DNA of 64,000 bases. It comes from Chaetoceros tenuissimus (taxonomy: Eukaryota > Bacillariophyta > Thalassiosirophyceae > Chaetocerotales > Chaetocerotaceae). Within the stretch, counting starts at the first letter, position 1, and the number at the start of each line of letters is the position of its first letter. Positions 1 through 8,123 of this stretch are shown here, in pieces. The translations under genes were made by a program, and so were the position numbers. The notes under the pieces are model-generated. The model was given only the letters and a program-made list of their open reading frames with translations, was not told the DNA's origin and ran no database searches. Location of the stretch: assembly GCA_021927905.1 (NCBI GenBank), contig BLLK01000051.1, positions 1,364,001 through 1,428,000 of the forward strand. Reading direction: 5' to 3'.

Positions 1-1748
1 GTAATCAATCCGTTCCCTCTTCCCACTGGAAAAGCAACATGATGAGAACCAGCCAAGAGAGTAGTTTCACCAAAGCACAACTTCATAACTAGTATTCCAG
101 CATTGGTAACTATATTAAGCCAATCAGGTCGACCACGACTATTCATGATACCTTTGACTTGAAGCTTTCCATTCTTCAAATGCTCCATAAAGTTTTGAAT
201 CTTTTCGTCTGTAGACGACGCAGCTATAGATTGAATAGGGAACTTGTAGTACACTTTTGATAATTCCAAGTCAAGTGATTTCTTTTGTTCCTCCTTTTCC
301 TTTTTATTTCCAAACCTATTTGAACCAAATATAACCAAATCACCATGACTCGAGACTGTGAGTGACATGATTGCAACTTCAGAAAAGCAAGGGTGTATCA
401 AACCAGTGATGAGATTTTTGATATCCACAGGTTCTTCACCTTCACCACCAATCTTTTCTAAAGAAGGTATTTGTACAATCTTACTTGGTTCAAAGAGTGG
501 AGTCATGATATTTGTTTTTGGTACATTGGTTCTTGTTGGCGACTGGTGCTTCTCCATATCGTGAATCCGCACCAATTCAAAAATATTGTCCAAGTTCCAT
601 TCCCAAACAATGACCATTGTTTTCGTGACCCCACCTTGCTGCTGTACTACCCAATAAAGCATGTTCCTATCCGAACAATAGTGAACTTTATACAAATCTA
701 CTTTCCCAAGTCCAGAAGAAGAATCGATCCTTTTGAGCGCATCATAAACATCCAACTTTACCAGTGGACTTCGTATCTTGAACAATTTAACTCGTTCCGC
801 TTTGAACATGATACTCATGTCCCACACATATCCCGTTCCCGATGCACAGACAGTCAATAATTTCATATCATATTGAACGCCGCTTCTGTATGGTTGAACC
901 GCTACAATGTGAATGACAGGATCACTTCTTCCATTCGGCCCACGTACAGATTTGACAATTTTACCATCAACAAGTGAATAAAATCTCATGGCTCCATCAC
1001 TACACCCAACCGCTATTAAATTTGTCGATAAAACTGGTATCGGCTTTGAAGTAGGTATCGCATTGTTCAAAGTTGACGCATTGATTTCCATCACTTTCTC
1101 ATCTTTGTAAAGTAAAATAGACTGTTGAAATTGAAGTGCCAAATACGGTTTCACTTCTTTATGAAAATTTTTCGGTTGATCCAATTGAGCATAATGAAAA
1201 TTAACATCTTCATCTATAAATTGTATAGATTTGATATAACCAATATTTTGACAAGTTTGCAAAATCATTTTTTCCGAAATGGGTTTGTCTGATTTCTGCG
1301 ACATCCAATGACGTATGATTCGTGTCAATGGTATTTTGTGTAGAATTTCATTTGTATGGTAATTTCGAACAACTATAATTTGATGAAATGCCGCCGGTCT
1401 CTTTTTTGCATTGGTAATATTTGCAGGGCATTGATAAATTACATGACACATGATGTGTTTGGAAGGATGTACGTCCATGATTGCAGATGTTGTAGCAGTT
1501 CTAGCAGTTGGTGCAGCTGAAGATAAAGATGACAAAGTACTCGGGACTTCTGAAGCTTTCTTTTGAGTTCCAGTGGAAGATGTGATCAGATCTTCTTCGT
1601 CTTCGTCAACGACTGGCGGTCCTTTTGAATTTAAAATGCGTTCCTTCAATGGATCATTTGCAATAGAAGAAGAAGATAAGGATATGTGTTCAACATCGTC
1701 ATCATGTGTCAAAGGAGAAGTCAAGAAATGCCGAAGTGAAGCTTTCAT
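1..1748 (-). CDS. WD40-type beta-propeller protein, 3' end outside window (TSET TWD40-like?)
   Basis: Read on the minus strand, an uninterrupted frame runs from an ATG at 1746-1748 to the left edge without a stop, about 582 codons, so only the C-terminus is missing. The first 80 residues are acidic, Ser-rich and probably disordered. From about residue 90 comes a propeller-like region: MDVHPSKHIM opens the first blade, then KPYLALQFQQSILLYKDEKV, then LIAVGCSDGAMRFYSLVDGK, then LLTVCASGTGYVWDM. The phrase AVGCSDGAMRFYS and the overall order resemble the N-terminal propeller of plant TWD40 proteins, subunits of the TSET trafficking coat, but COPI-alpha-like or other WD40 proteins are possible. 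Sequence seen: a propeller with weak WD signatures. TSET membership is inference. The upstream 380 bases would hold its promoter. Confidence 0.75.
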   Translation of the reverse strand, partial: MKASLRHFLTSPLTHDDDVEHISLSSSSIANDPLKERILNSKGPPVVDEDEEDLITSSTGTQKKASEVPSTLSSLSSAAPTARTATTSAIMDVHPSKHIMCHVIYQCPANITNAKKRPAAFHQIIVVRNYHTNEILHKIPLTRIIRHWMSQKSDKPISEKMILQTCQNIGYIKSIQFIDEDVNFHYAQLDQPKNFHKEVKPYLALQFQQSILLYKDEKVMEINASTLNNAIPTSKPIPVLSTNLIAVGCSDGAMRFYSLVDGKIVKSVRGPNGRSDPVIHIVAVQPYRSGVQYDMKLLTVCASGTGYVWDMSIMFKAERVKLFKIRSPLVKLDVYDALKRIDSSSGLGKVDLYKVHYCSDRNMLYWVVQQQGGVTKTMVIVWEWNLDNIFELVRIHDMEKHQSPTRTNVPKTNIMTPLFEPSKIVQIPSLEKIGGEGEEPVDIKNLITGLIHPCFSEVAIMSLTVSSHGDLVIFGSNRFGNKKEKEEQKKSLDLELSKVYYKFPIQSIAASSTDEKIQNFMEHLKNGKLQVKGIMNSRGRPDWLNIVTNAGILVMKLCFGETTLLAGSHHVAFPVGRGNGLI

Positions 1749-2131
1749 ATTTTATTATGTACAGAAAAAATGTACTTGGTCGTTAGGGTACTGCTATTAT
1801 AAGCAATGTGTAACATAGAATAGAGAGTAGAATGTAACTGTTGATTTTAGAAGGTCGCTCTAGTTTTGTTCATCGTCGTGTTTTTGGTTTGTAGAACTCT
1901 CAAAAGCTAGCTAGAGACCGTTGCCACTAAACGAAAGTCGTCTTTATCGCTGAAGAAAATAGATCTATTTATTTCAAAAGTACCTACGTACGCATTTTGA
2001 GAAATTCTCCGACATTATGCCTTCCCTCTCGATCTCTCGATACTATGATTGGCAAAACCACAATTCACTATCCACTCTTCCTTCCTTCTTTTCTATCGCA
2101 TAACTCTGTCCATGTTGATTTTTCGGAGGAT
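1749..2131. other. intergenic, upstream of the WD40 gene
   Basis: No gene recognised. Short pyrimidine-rich runs and an inverted CCAAT box (gattgg near 2047) lie here, between the WD40 start and the transposon end. Promoter function is inference only. Confidence 0.4.
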
Positions 2132-2439
2132 CAAGCGATAGCGTGGGAGTGACACGGTTTGTGAGCATGACTGGTCCACGTCAGGTTACGAGCCCCAAAA
2201 ATCGCTAACAACCACCGTGTAAATTCTGTCATTCTGTCTCAACACATCGTTACCACCACCTATGTACCATGTGCTATTTCAATCCAATCAACTCCGTTCA
2301 AAGTCACCATTCACTTCATACTTTTTTTCAGCCGAATCCAAAAGGGCTAGTAATTGGGTAGGATAGTAGCGCACGAACTCATTAGTTCAAATTTTGACCA
2401 ATTCACCTAGTGGTCGACCTAGGGCAAAAAACACATATA
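2132..2439 (+). repeat. Left terminal inverted repeat
   Basis: Inverted partner of 3467-3790. It includes the shared blocks gtgagcatgactggtcc, ccaaaaatcgctaacaacca and cctagtggtcgacctagggc. It contains an 8-base tandem repeat (attctgtc) absent from the other arm. Confidence 0.9.
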
Positions 2440-3466
2440 CTGATACATCATGTGCCATTAGCATCTCACCAATAATTCAAGATGATTCTTCATGTAAAGA
2501 ACTCTACTTGAGGCATATCTTACCAGACGCTATACTTCAGAAAGCTTCAAAGCAAGCCCAGGCATCCATCCTATTGACCCTTCAGATGAGAAGGGTCGTT
2601 TCTATGTAGTTTTACAACAGAAAGCGAGACGATTGAAGAAAAGGAAGAAGCGATACTATGAACAGAACTACGAAACGAGAGACAAACGTGCAAAATATTC
2701 AGAATAGAAGCGGTGGATGTATATAGAAGACGCAAATTTAGGTATGAATTGGTGTGTGCTGTGAATCGAATTGAATAGTAATAAGAGACATGGTAATGAA
2801 TATCAAAGTGAAAAGAATTCACAGATGAGAAACTCTCGTGATGCGAAAAATTTTATAACTAAATAAAATAAGGGAAAGTACTGCTACAATTATTCATTTT
2901 TCTTCCTCTGTGAGCACATTCAAAGTTTTTGGGAAAATAGCTACTTCATTGCACTCACTTTTTTTGAGTTGATCATATAATTAAAAAATTTAGTACTTTT
3001 AGAATACGTAAAAAAAATTGGAAAAGAATAGTTATAAAAACATTTCAGAATATATTTAGTTAGATTACAACTTTGAACTTCTTGTATCTTCGAAGATACA
3101 AAACACTGCAATTTTTCTCGATTTTTCTTGGAGATTTGAGATTTTGTACCAAAAACCACTTGAGGGATCTTACATTTTCTTTACTTCATCCTATTATTGA
3201 ACCAATCTTGACTTATTATTGTTTTTGGAGAAATTGAAGGATCCAAAAATCAAGGCGTTTCAGTTGATCTATTACAGTATCGTTTGGAAAGAGACATTTC
3301 CAGTCAGTACGGTTCTGTAACCTTTCTAGAAGGATTTCGAAATCAGGCTATGCAAATTCCGAAGTTTCACTGTAGTTCTGTAGTCATGATTGTTGATTGT
3401 TATGATGATCTGGGTGGCTACAGTAGTTGAATCGCTTTCCATGATGGTGTGACGACGACGTAGCAA

Positions 3467-3790
3467 TATATGTGTTTTTTGCCCTAGGTCGACCACTAGG
3501 TGAATTGGTCAAAATTTGAACTAATGAGTTCGTGCACTACTATCCTACCCAATTACTAGCCCTTTTGGATTCGGCTGAAAAAAAGTATGAAGTGAATGGT
3601 GCAACTTTGAACGGAGTAGATTGGATTGAAATAGCACATGGTACATAGGTGGTGGTAACGATGCGTTGAGACAGAATTTACACGGTGGTTGTTAGCGATT
3701 TTTGGGGCTCGTAACCTGACGTGGACCAGTCATGCTCACATCCAAAGCAAGCGCGCGAAGCACGGCGTGTCACTCCCACGCTATCGCTTG
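3467..3790 (-). repeat. Right terminal inverted repeat
   Basis: Inverted partner of 2132-2439. It has a GC-rich block near the outer end (about 3740-3766) that replaces five bases of the other arm, which accounts for most of the length difference. Confidence 0.9.
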
Positions 3791-4240
3791 GTAGGATCCT
3801 TTTTTGCTAGATCTTACTGATATCTATAGAAATCTATGTCTGAAATTGGTCCTTCGATATATTTCTAGTTATTGAGATATGAGTTCCGAACTGGTGTTAT
3901 CATATGTAATTACATTCATTTCTTGCGAACGGATGTAGACTCGTGACTGCGGTTTTTCTGCGACTTCAGTAGGCAACACGAATGGTTACTAATTAGTATA
4001 GTCTGTTCTGAACTTCACAAGACTAAAAGATTTTCGATGGACCGAACAGTCACACAACGGTCAGGGAAACGTACAACGAGCTAAAATCCATATTGACACG
4101 ATTGACATTTACGTTGGAGAAATTTGATATGGCGACATTCAACATTACCGTTTCGTCACGAAGAAAGTCAACCGGTAACTAAAATTTTGCTTACAAAGCC
4201 CGAGTTCTATCACTTTTTCCCTTGCATTTGAAAAGAGACC
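3791..4240. promoter_or_regulatory. Intergenic, probable 5' region of the HSF gene
   Basis: There are 450 bases between the transposon and the HSF start. I see no gene. Short GAA and TTC triplets occur, but I could not find a convincing run of alternating heat-shock elements, so self-regulation is not supported. Confidence 0.3.
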
Positions 4241-5620
4241 ATGTTATTGTTTCCACAAAGGCTTCACAAAGTTCTTGATGAAGGCAAATATGAAAGCATA
4301 ATCTCATGGCAGTTTCATGGGAGAGCATTCAAAGTGCACAATAGAGAGGAGTTTGTAAAGACTGTACTTCCTCTTTTTGCGAAGTCTGGCAGAACATATG
4401 CATCGTTCATGAGGCAACTGAACTATTATGGATATAAGCGTAACGATCTTTCTGGGCCTGATAAGGGATCCTATTATCATCCTCACTTTCTTCGTGGCCG
4501 TTTTGACTTGTGTAAAGATTATATGTCACGGAAGCAGAATGTGCTTGACAAGAAAGGTTCAAAGAATCCAGATAATCATATAGCCCCAAGTCTTGACCCA
4601 AAAAAAGCAGCAAAAGGAGAAGTTGGAAATGTTTTGATATCTCCGCTTCCTACTGCTGCAAATCCAGTCCCTATTAGTAAGCCTTTCCATGAAGCCGAAG
4701 TCTATAGAAGCCAATGGAATAGTACTCATGGAAAATACCCAAAGAGTCTCGATCCTGCCGACCAGTATGGAGTCTCTCGCCATCTGTATCCATCTGATCA
4801 TTATCCACAGCTTCAATCATATGAAAGAAAGCTCAGTATGCTTTTCCTGCAAAGAGAATGTCGTAACGATTTTCATCCCAATCAATATTCACAAGAATGT
4901 TCATATCCGTATCAGTATCCTAATTTATACAGCTATCACTCTTCTACCTATGAGAGCAATGAAGGCTTTACTACTACTCATATATCTTCTAATCTACAAC
5001 CAAGTTATCAACAAGATCACTACAAGGAACAACGTCAAGATTATGAAGAAGGACAAGTAAAGAGGCGTCAAAGTGAGGTCCATATGATATCTGCTCAAAG
5101 CCAAAATCATAGAACAATGATGGGCGTTCCTCCTCCTTTGGAAAATAAAAATGAGAAGAAGGACATCATTCCTGAACACACCGAACAGCATAGATATAAT
5201 GCAAAAAATAGTTTCATATCCCAACGTGAATTTTCAAACCCAGCAAGATCCCCCCAATTTGATGATGTTTCTGAGGGTGATAGTATTCAACATGACAGTC
5301 GAGAAGAGAGAAATTTCACGGATCATTTCCATACAATTGACAACAGTCTCGAAACCATTCAGCAACAGGATAATGACTTCTGCTCAAGTTATACACCTCG
5401 AGCAAGTGGCTCAGGAGCTCGTCAGTTTTGGAATTCTTCAAGTAGACAGGTATCCTATGATGCAGTAAACGATATAGCAGCAATCAAAGAGAGCGAGCTA
5501 CATGCATCTATTGAACCAGTTTCCGACAAAGACATACTTCAAGCTTTTTACAATGCTGATAGTTTGAAAGGTTCGACATCTGAGGATTCATTGCAAATGT
5601 CATTTTCATTTCTTCCCTAG
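4241..5620 (+). CDS. Heat-shock factor (HSF) family transcription factor
   Basis: The product has 459 residues. An HSF DNA-binding domain fills residues 1-100: it opens with FPQRLHKVLDEGKYESIISW, the recognition-helix region reads SFMRQLNYYGYKR, and it ends YYHPHFLRGRFDLCKDYM. In HSFs this winged helix-turn-helix binds inverted nGAAn sites in the nucleus. The domain begins almost at the first Met, so there is hardly any N-terminal extension. The rest is Gln/Ser/Tyr-rich low-complexity sequence with several YQ/YS repeats, typical of diatom HSFs. I see no clear HR-A/B leucine-zipper coiled coil, so trimerisation is uncertain. The last 100 residues carry a block (RQVSYDAV..IAAIKES then EPVSDKDILQAF) that is conserved in the neighbouring broken copy at 6600-8010. 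The start at 4241 is the first ATG in frame. Confidence in family is high; target genes are unknown. Confidence 0.92.
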   Translation: MLLFPQRLHKVLDEGKYESIISWQFHGRAFKVHNREEFVKTVLPLFAKSGRTYASFMRQLNYYGYKRNDLSGPDKGSYYHPHFLRGRFDLCKDYMSRKQNVLDKKGSKNPDNHIAPSLDPKKAAKGEVGNVLISPLPTAANPVPISKPFHEAEVYRSQWNSTHGKYPKSLDPADQYGVSRHLYPSDHYPQLQSYERKLSMLFLQRECRNDFHPNQYSQECSYPYQYPNLYSYHSSTYESNEGFTTTHISSNLQPSYQQDHYKEQRQDYEEGQVKRRQSEVHMISAQSQNHRTMMGVPPPLENKNEKKDIIPEHTEQHRYNAKNSFISQREFSNPARSPQFDDVSEGDSIQHDSREERNFTDHFHTIDNSLETIQQQDNDFCSSYTPRASGSGARQFWNSSSRQVSYDAVNDIAAIKESELHASIEPVSDKDILQAFYNADSLKGSTSEDSLQMSFSFLP

Positions 5621-5691
5621 AATTGAATTAGTGGCGACTTGTTCATCGCATACTTCATGAGGAAATTTGCACATATTTACAAGAGTGGTTG

Positions 5692-5795
5692 TTTATGAAT
5701 TCAATATAGACAGAAAGGAATCCACTGCTTATTTATAGTTCATAATGTTTAGTAAAGTTTTGGTTGATAGTGTGACGTAAACTTTGTACATCGCT
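5692..5795 (-). pseudogene. Duplicated stub of the sensor-kinase 3' end
   Basis: The block from atagacagaaaggaa to gacgtaaactttgta aligns with 8068-8162, which spans the second HSF 3' flank and about the last 13 codons of the chloroplast sensor kinase on the opposite strand. It shows that the tandem duplication unit reached into the kinase gene. It is far too short to be functional. Confidence 0.7.
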
Positions 5796-6246
5796 GAATT
5801 TCTTTTTTACTTTCGAAGAGTTATGCACTATTATTGGCTGAAGGCAATTCAAAGTAGATTCCTTGATCAGAAACATAGATTTTATATGTAGGAATATGGA
5901 ATACACAAAAGTAAATATAAGAAGACAGTGATGTCATGGTTTGATCGACGTTTCAAAAGAATCGAATCGTTCAAAAGATCATTAGGCAACATTTCGAAAG
6001 TAAACATTTTCCCTTTTTCTGTATGAAGCTTTTGCTTGGTGGTATGAAGAAAAATATTTTCTTCATGCACGATTGTTCAATACCGTCTTGAAATAGCCAG
6101 CGATTTAGTTCCCTGAATTATGTATGAAGTTTGTGAACACTGGACCGACCTTCTTCTTGTCAGATATAATTGGTTTCGCTGAGTTATACTTTTCGAAGGA
6201 AATTGAGAACGGATTGCATAGATCAGGAACACATTGTGTACGTAGT

Positions 6247-6290
6247 AGTATATGCCATTCAAAACCTTTCGGTTTTGAATGGCATATACT
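6247..6290. repeat. Perfect 20-bp-arm hairpin
   Basis: AGTATATGCCATTCAAAACC (6247-6266), a TTTC loop, then the exact reverse complement (6271-6290). It lies 670 bases after one HSF and 310 before the next. It may be a structured RNA, a terminator-like element or a foldback remnant; nothing else in the sequence decides. Confidence 0.9.
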
Positions 6291-6599
6291 TTCAATACGT
6301 AGATTCTTTATTTGAGAAAAACGGACAAACCTTTTATACTTCCGTTAGTTAGAACGTCAGTATTGATCTAAGTACATACATAGATTAGTTTTGTCGGAGT
6401 ATTTTCTTGTATGCAAGATTTGTCCTTGCAGTCATGGATGTATTAAGGGGATTTTGTTCTGATTTACACCAAAATGGCTATCTGAATCACGAGTTTGGTT
6501 TACTAAGTCTGTGTGAGAATAGAATAATCTCTTCCAATCAAATAACTAAAACATTGTAAAGAATTCTTTTCTTGAAAGCAAGGTATTATCAATTACAGC

Positions 6600-8010
6600 A
6601 TGATTCTATTCCCTCAAAAGCTACACAAAGTTCTCGATGAGGGCAAATATGAAAGGATAATCTCATGGCAGCCTCATGGAAGATCGTTCAAAGTCCACAA
6701 AGGAGACGAATTCACAAAGTCTGTGCTTCCTCTTTTTGCAAAGACGGGTAACAAAAACATTTGCATCTTTTCAGAGACAGCTGAACTATTATGGCTTTCA
6801 GTGATGTGATCGTCCAGGGCCTGATAAAGGATCATATTATCATCCTCACTTTATTCTCGGTTGCTTTGATTTGTGTAAACAAGATTACATGTCACGGAAG
6901 CAGAGTGTGCTTGATCATAAGAAATGTTTTCAAGACGGAATTGGAAATCTTTTCGATGTGAATAAAGGTTTCTCTCCTCTTCCTAGTACTGTTGAAAATA
7001 TAATCCCAATTCTTAACTCTAGAGGTAGCTCTAGTAGTAATGATTTGAGTGGTACTGCGTCCCTAGCAGGTTGGGTAGGGAACACAAAAGACCCAAGGGA
7101 GTTTGTTCCTCGACTTCATAGTGCTAGAGGCGGTGCTACTTATCGCCACAATCATTATGAATCACAGTTGCAAAATCACGAGAACTTAACTCTACCTTCC
7201 TTGTTGGAAAGAGAAATGCATCCTCGGGATTTTCAGTTCAGCCAAATTGCCCCTAGGAACAGAGGATATTACAACAATCCTCAAGGGGCTCAAGTTTCTA
7301 GCCACCCTCCTTCTCGGACCATTGAACGCAATACATACAACCCCTTCCAGGTGCAACCAAAAAGCTACGACGGAGAAGAACCCAAAGGAATTTCCTGCAA
7401 CCACAATCATTACTACGAAGAACGTCGTCAAGATTATGGACAAGATCTGTGAGGATACAGGGAGGTATCCACTCAAAGAAGCTTTGGGAATGATACAATC
7501 AGGCTTATCTCTCCTTTTGAAGAAAATGTTGACAACAGGAATATCAATTATGGATATTCTACATCTGCTCATGAAGAACAAAGTAGAACCTTGCCGAGAT
7601 CATGCGTGAACACACATTGTGATTGCATATCTAAAAATGAAAATCAATATCGAAGCCAATGTGGGAATCTGTTTGGAGACCCTTTCTATTCCAGTGAGAA
7701 CCGTTTCGAAACTATACGGCATCGGGATGATCATTTAAATTCAAGATACAGACACGGAGAAAGTGGCTCAAGAGGTCGTCACTTTTTGAGTTCTTCGGAA
7801 AGGAGACAGGTATCCTATGATTCAGTGGATGGTCTAGCATCCATTAAAGAGAGCAATTCATTCTTCTCTATTGAAAGCCAAACAAAGAAAGAAATCGGGC
7901 CAGTGATTGAGCCAGTCCCTGACCAAGACATACTCAAAATTCTTGACAATAATAGCTTGCTGCTGAATCATATGAACATGATTTGATGCAAGAGTCATTT
8001 TCCTTTCCTT
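6600..8010 (+). pseudogene. Decayed tandem copy of the HSF gene
   Basis: From the ATG at 6600 the frame reads FPQKLHKVLDEGKYERIISW, a near match to the intact neighbour. The DNA-binding domain then shifts frame around 6750-6770. In the restored frame (codons at 1 mod 3) there is a stop at 6802-6804, where the paralogue has codons for KRN, then HPHF..C and DYMSRKQ. The frame continues to a second in-frame stop at 7450-7452 and on to 7986. The conserved tail RQVSYDSVDGLASIKES and EPVPDQDILKIL is retained. Another shift near the end hides a terminal SFSF motif like that of the intact gene. With a frameshift and two stops inside or after the DNA-binding domain this copy is unlikely to bind DNA as a full protein, unless the region is edited by splicing I cannot see. 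Confidence 0.88.
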
Positions 8011-8123
8011 AAGGGCAATGACATATTTTTTTATTAGGGACAAACTTAGGGATCTGTAGCGAATTTCAAATAGACAAAAAGGAAGGAGAAAATCCGCTAC
8101 TTACTTATAATTCATAATTTTTA

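Larger units (their letters stand above)
2132..3790. mobile_element. Non-autonomous DNA transposon with long terminal inverted repeats
   Basis: The 1.66-kb unit is bounded by inverted arms at 2132-2439 and 3467-3790. The outer ends both read CAAGCGATAGCGTGGGAGTG and the inner ends both read a run of A followed by cacatata. The arms are nearly identical except for small indels: the right arm carries a GC-rich block of 27 nt where the left has 5 nt, and the left arm has an 8-nt tandem repeat (attctgtc) that the right lacks. The core (2440-3466) has no transposase. It holds one open stretch without ATG (2498-2707), 69 codons, rich in Lys/Arg towards its end. A clean target duplication is not obvious, although GGATC occurs just outside both ends. 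It is probably mobilised in trans by an unseen relative. The superfamily cannot be named. Confidence 0.85.
5621..6599. other. Intergenic between the HSF gene and its decayed copy
   Basis: There is no gene here. The left part (about 5690-5795) is a diverged copy of the 3' flank of the second HSF plus the last codons of the sensor kinase gene. A perfect hairpin lies at 6247-6290. The rest shows only AT-rich sequence. Confidence 0.5.

Noticed and set aside
471-860. Plus-strand open frame of 129 codons
   Set aside because: It begins with TTG and lies opposite the long, uninterrupted WD40 frame on the minus strand; the minus frame has domain structure.
3791-4240. Heat-shock elements upstream of the HSF gene
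   Set aside because: Only scattered GAA or TTC triplets; no run of three alternating units at fixed spacing was seen.
6751-6779. Possible 29-base intron in the broken HSF (gtaac..ttcag)
   Set aside because: It is shorter than the other introns here (64-119 bases) and a downstream stop remains in frame, so decay explains the region better.
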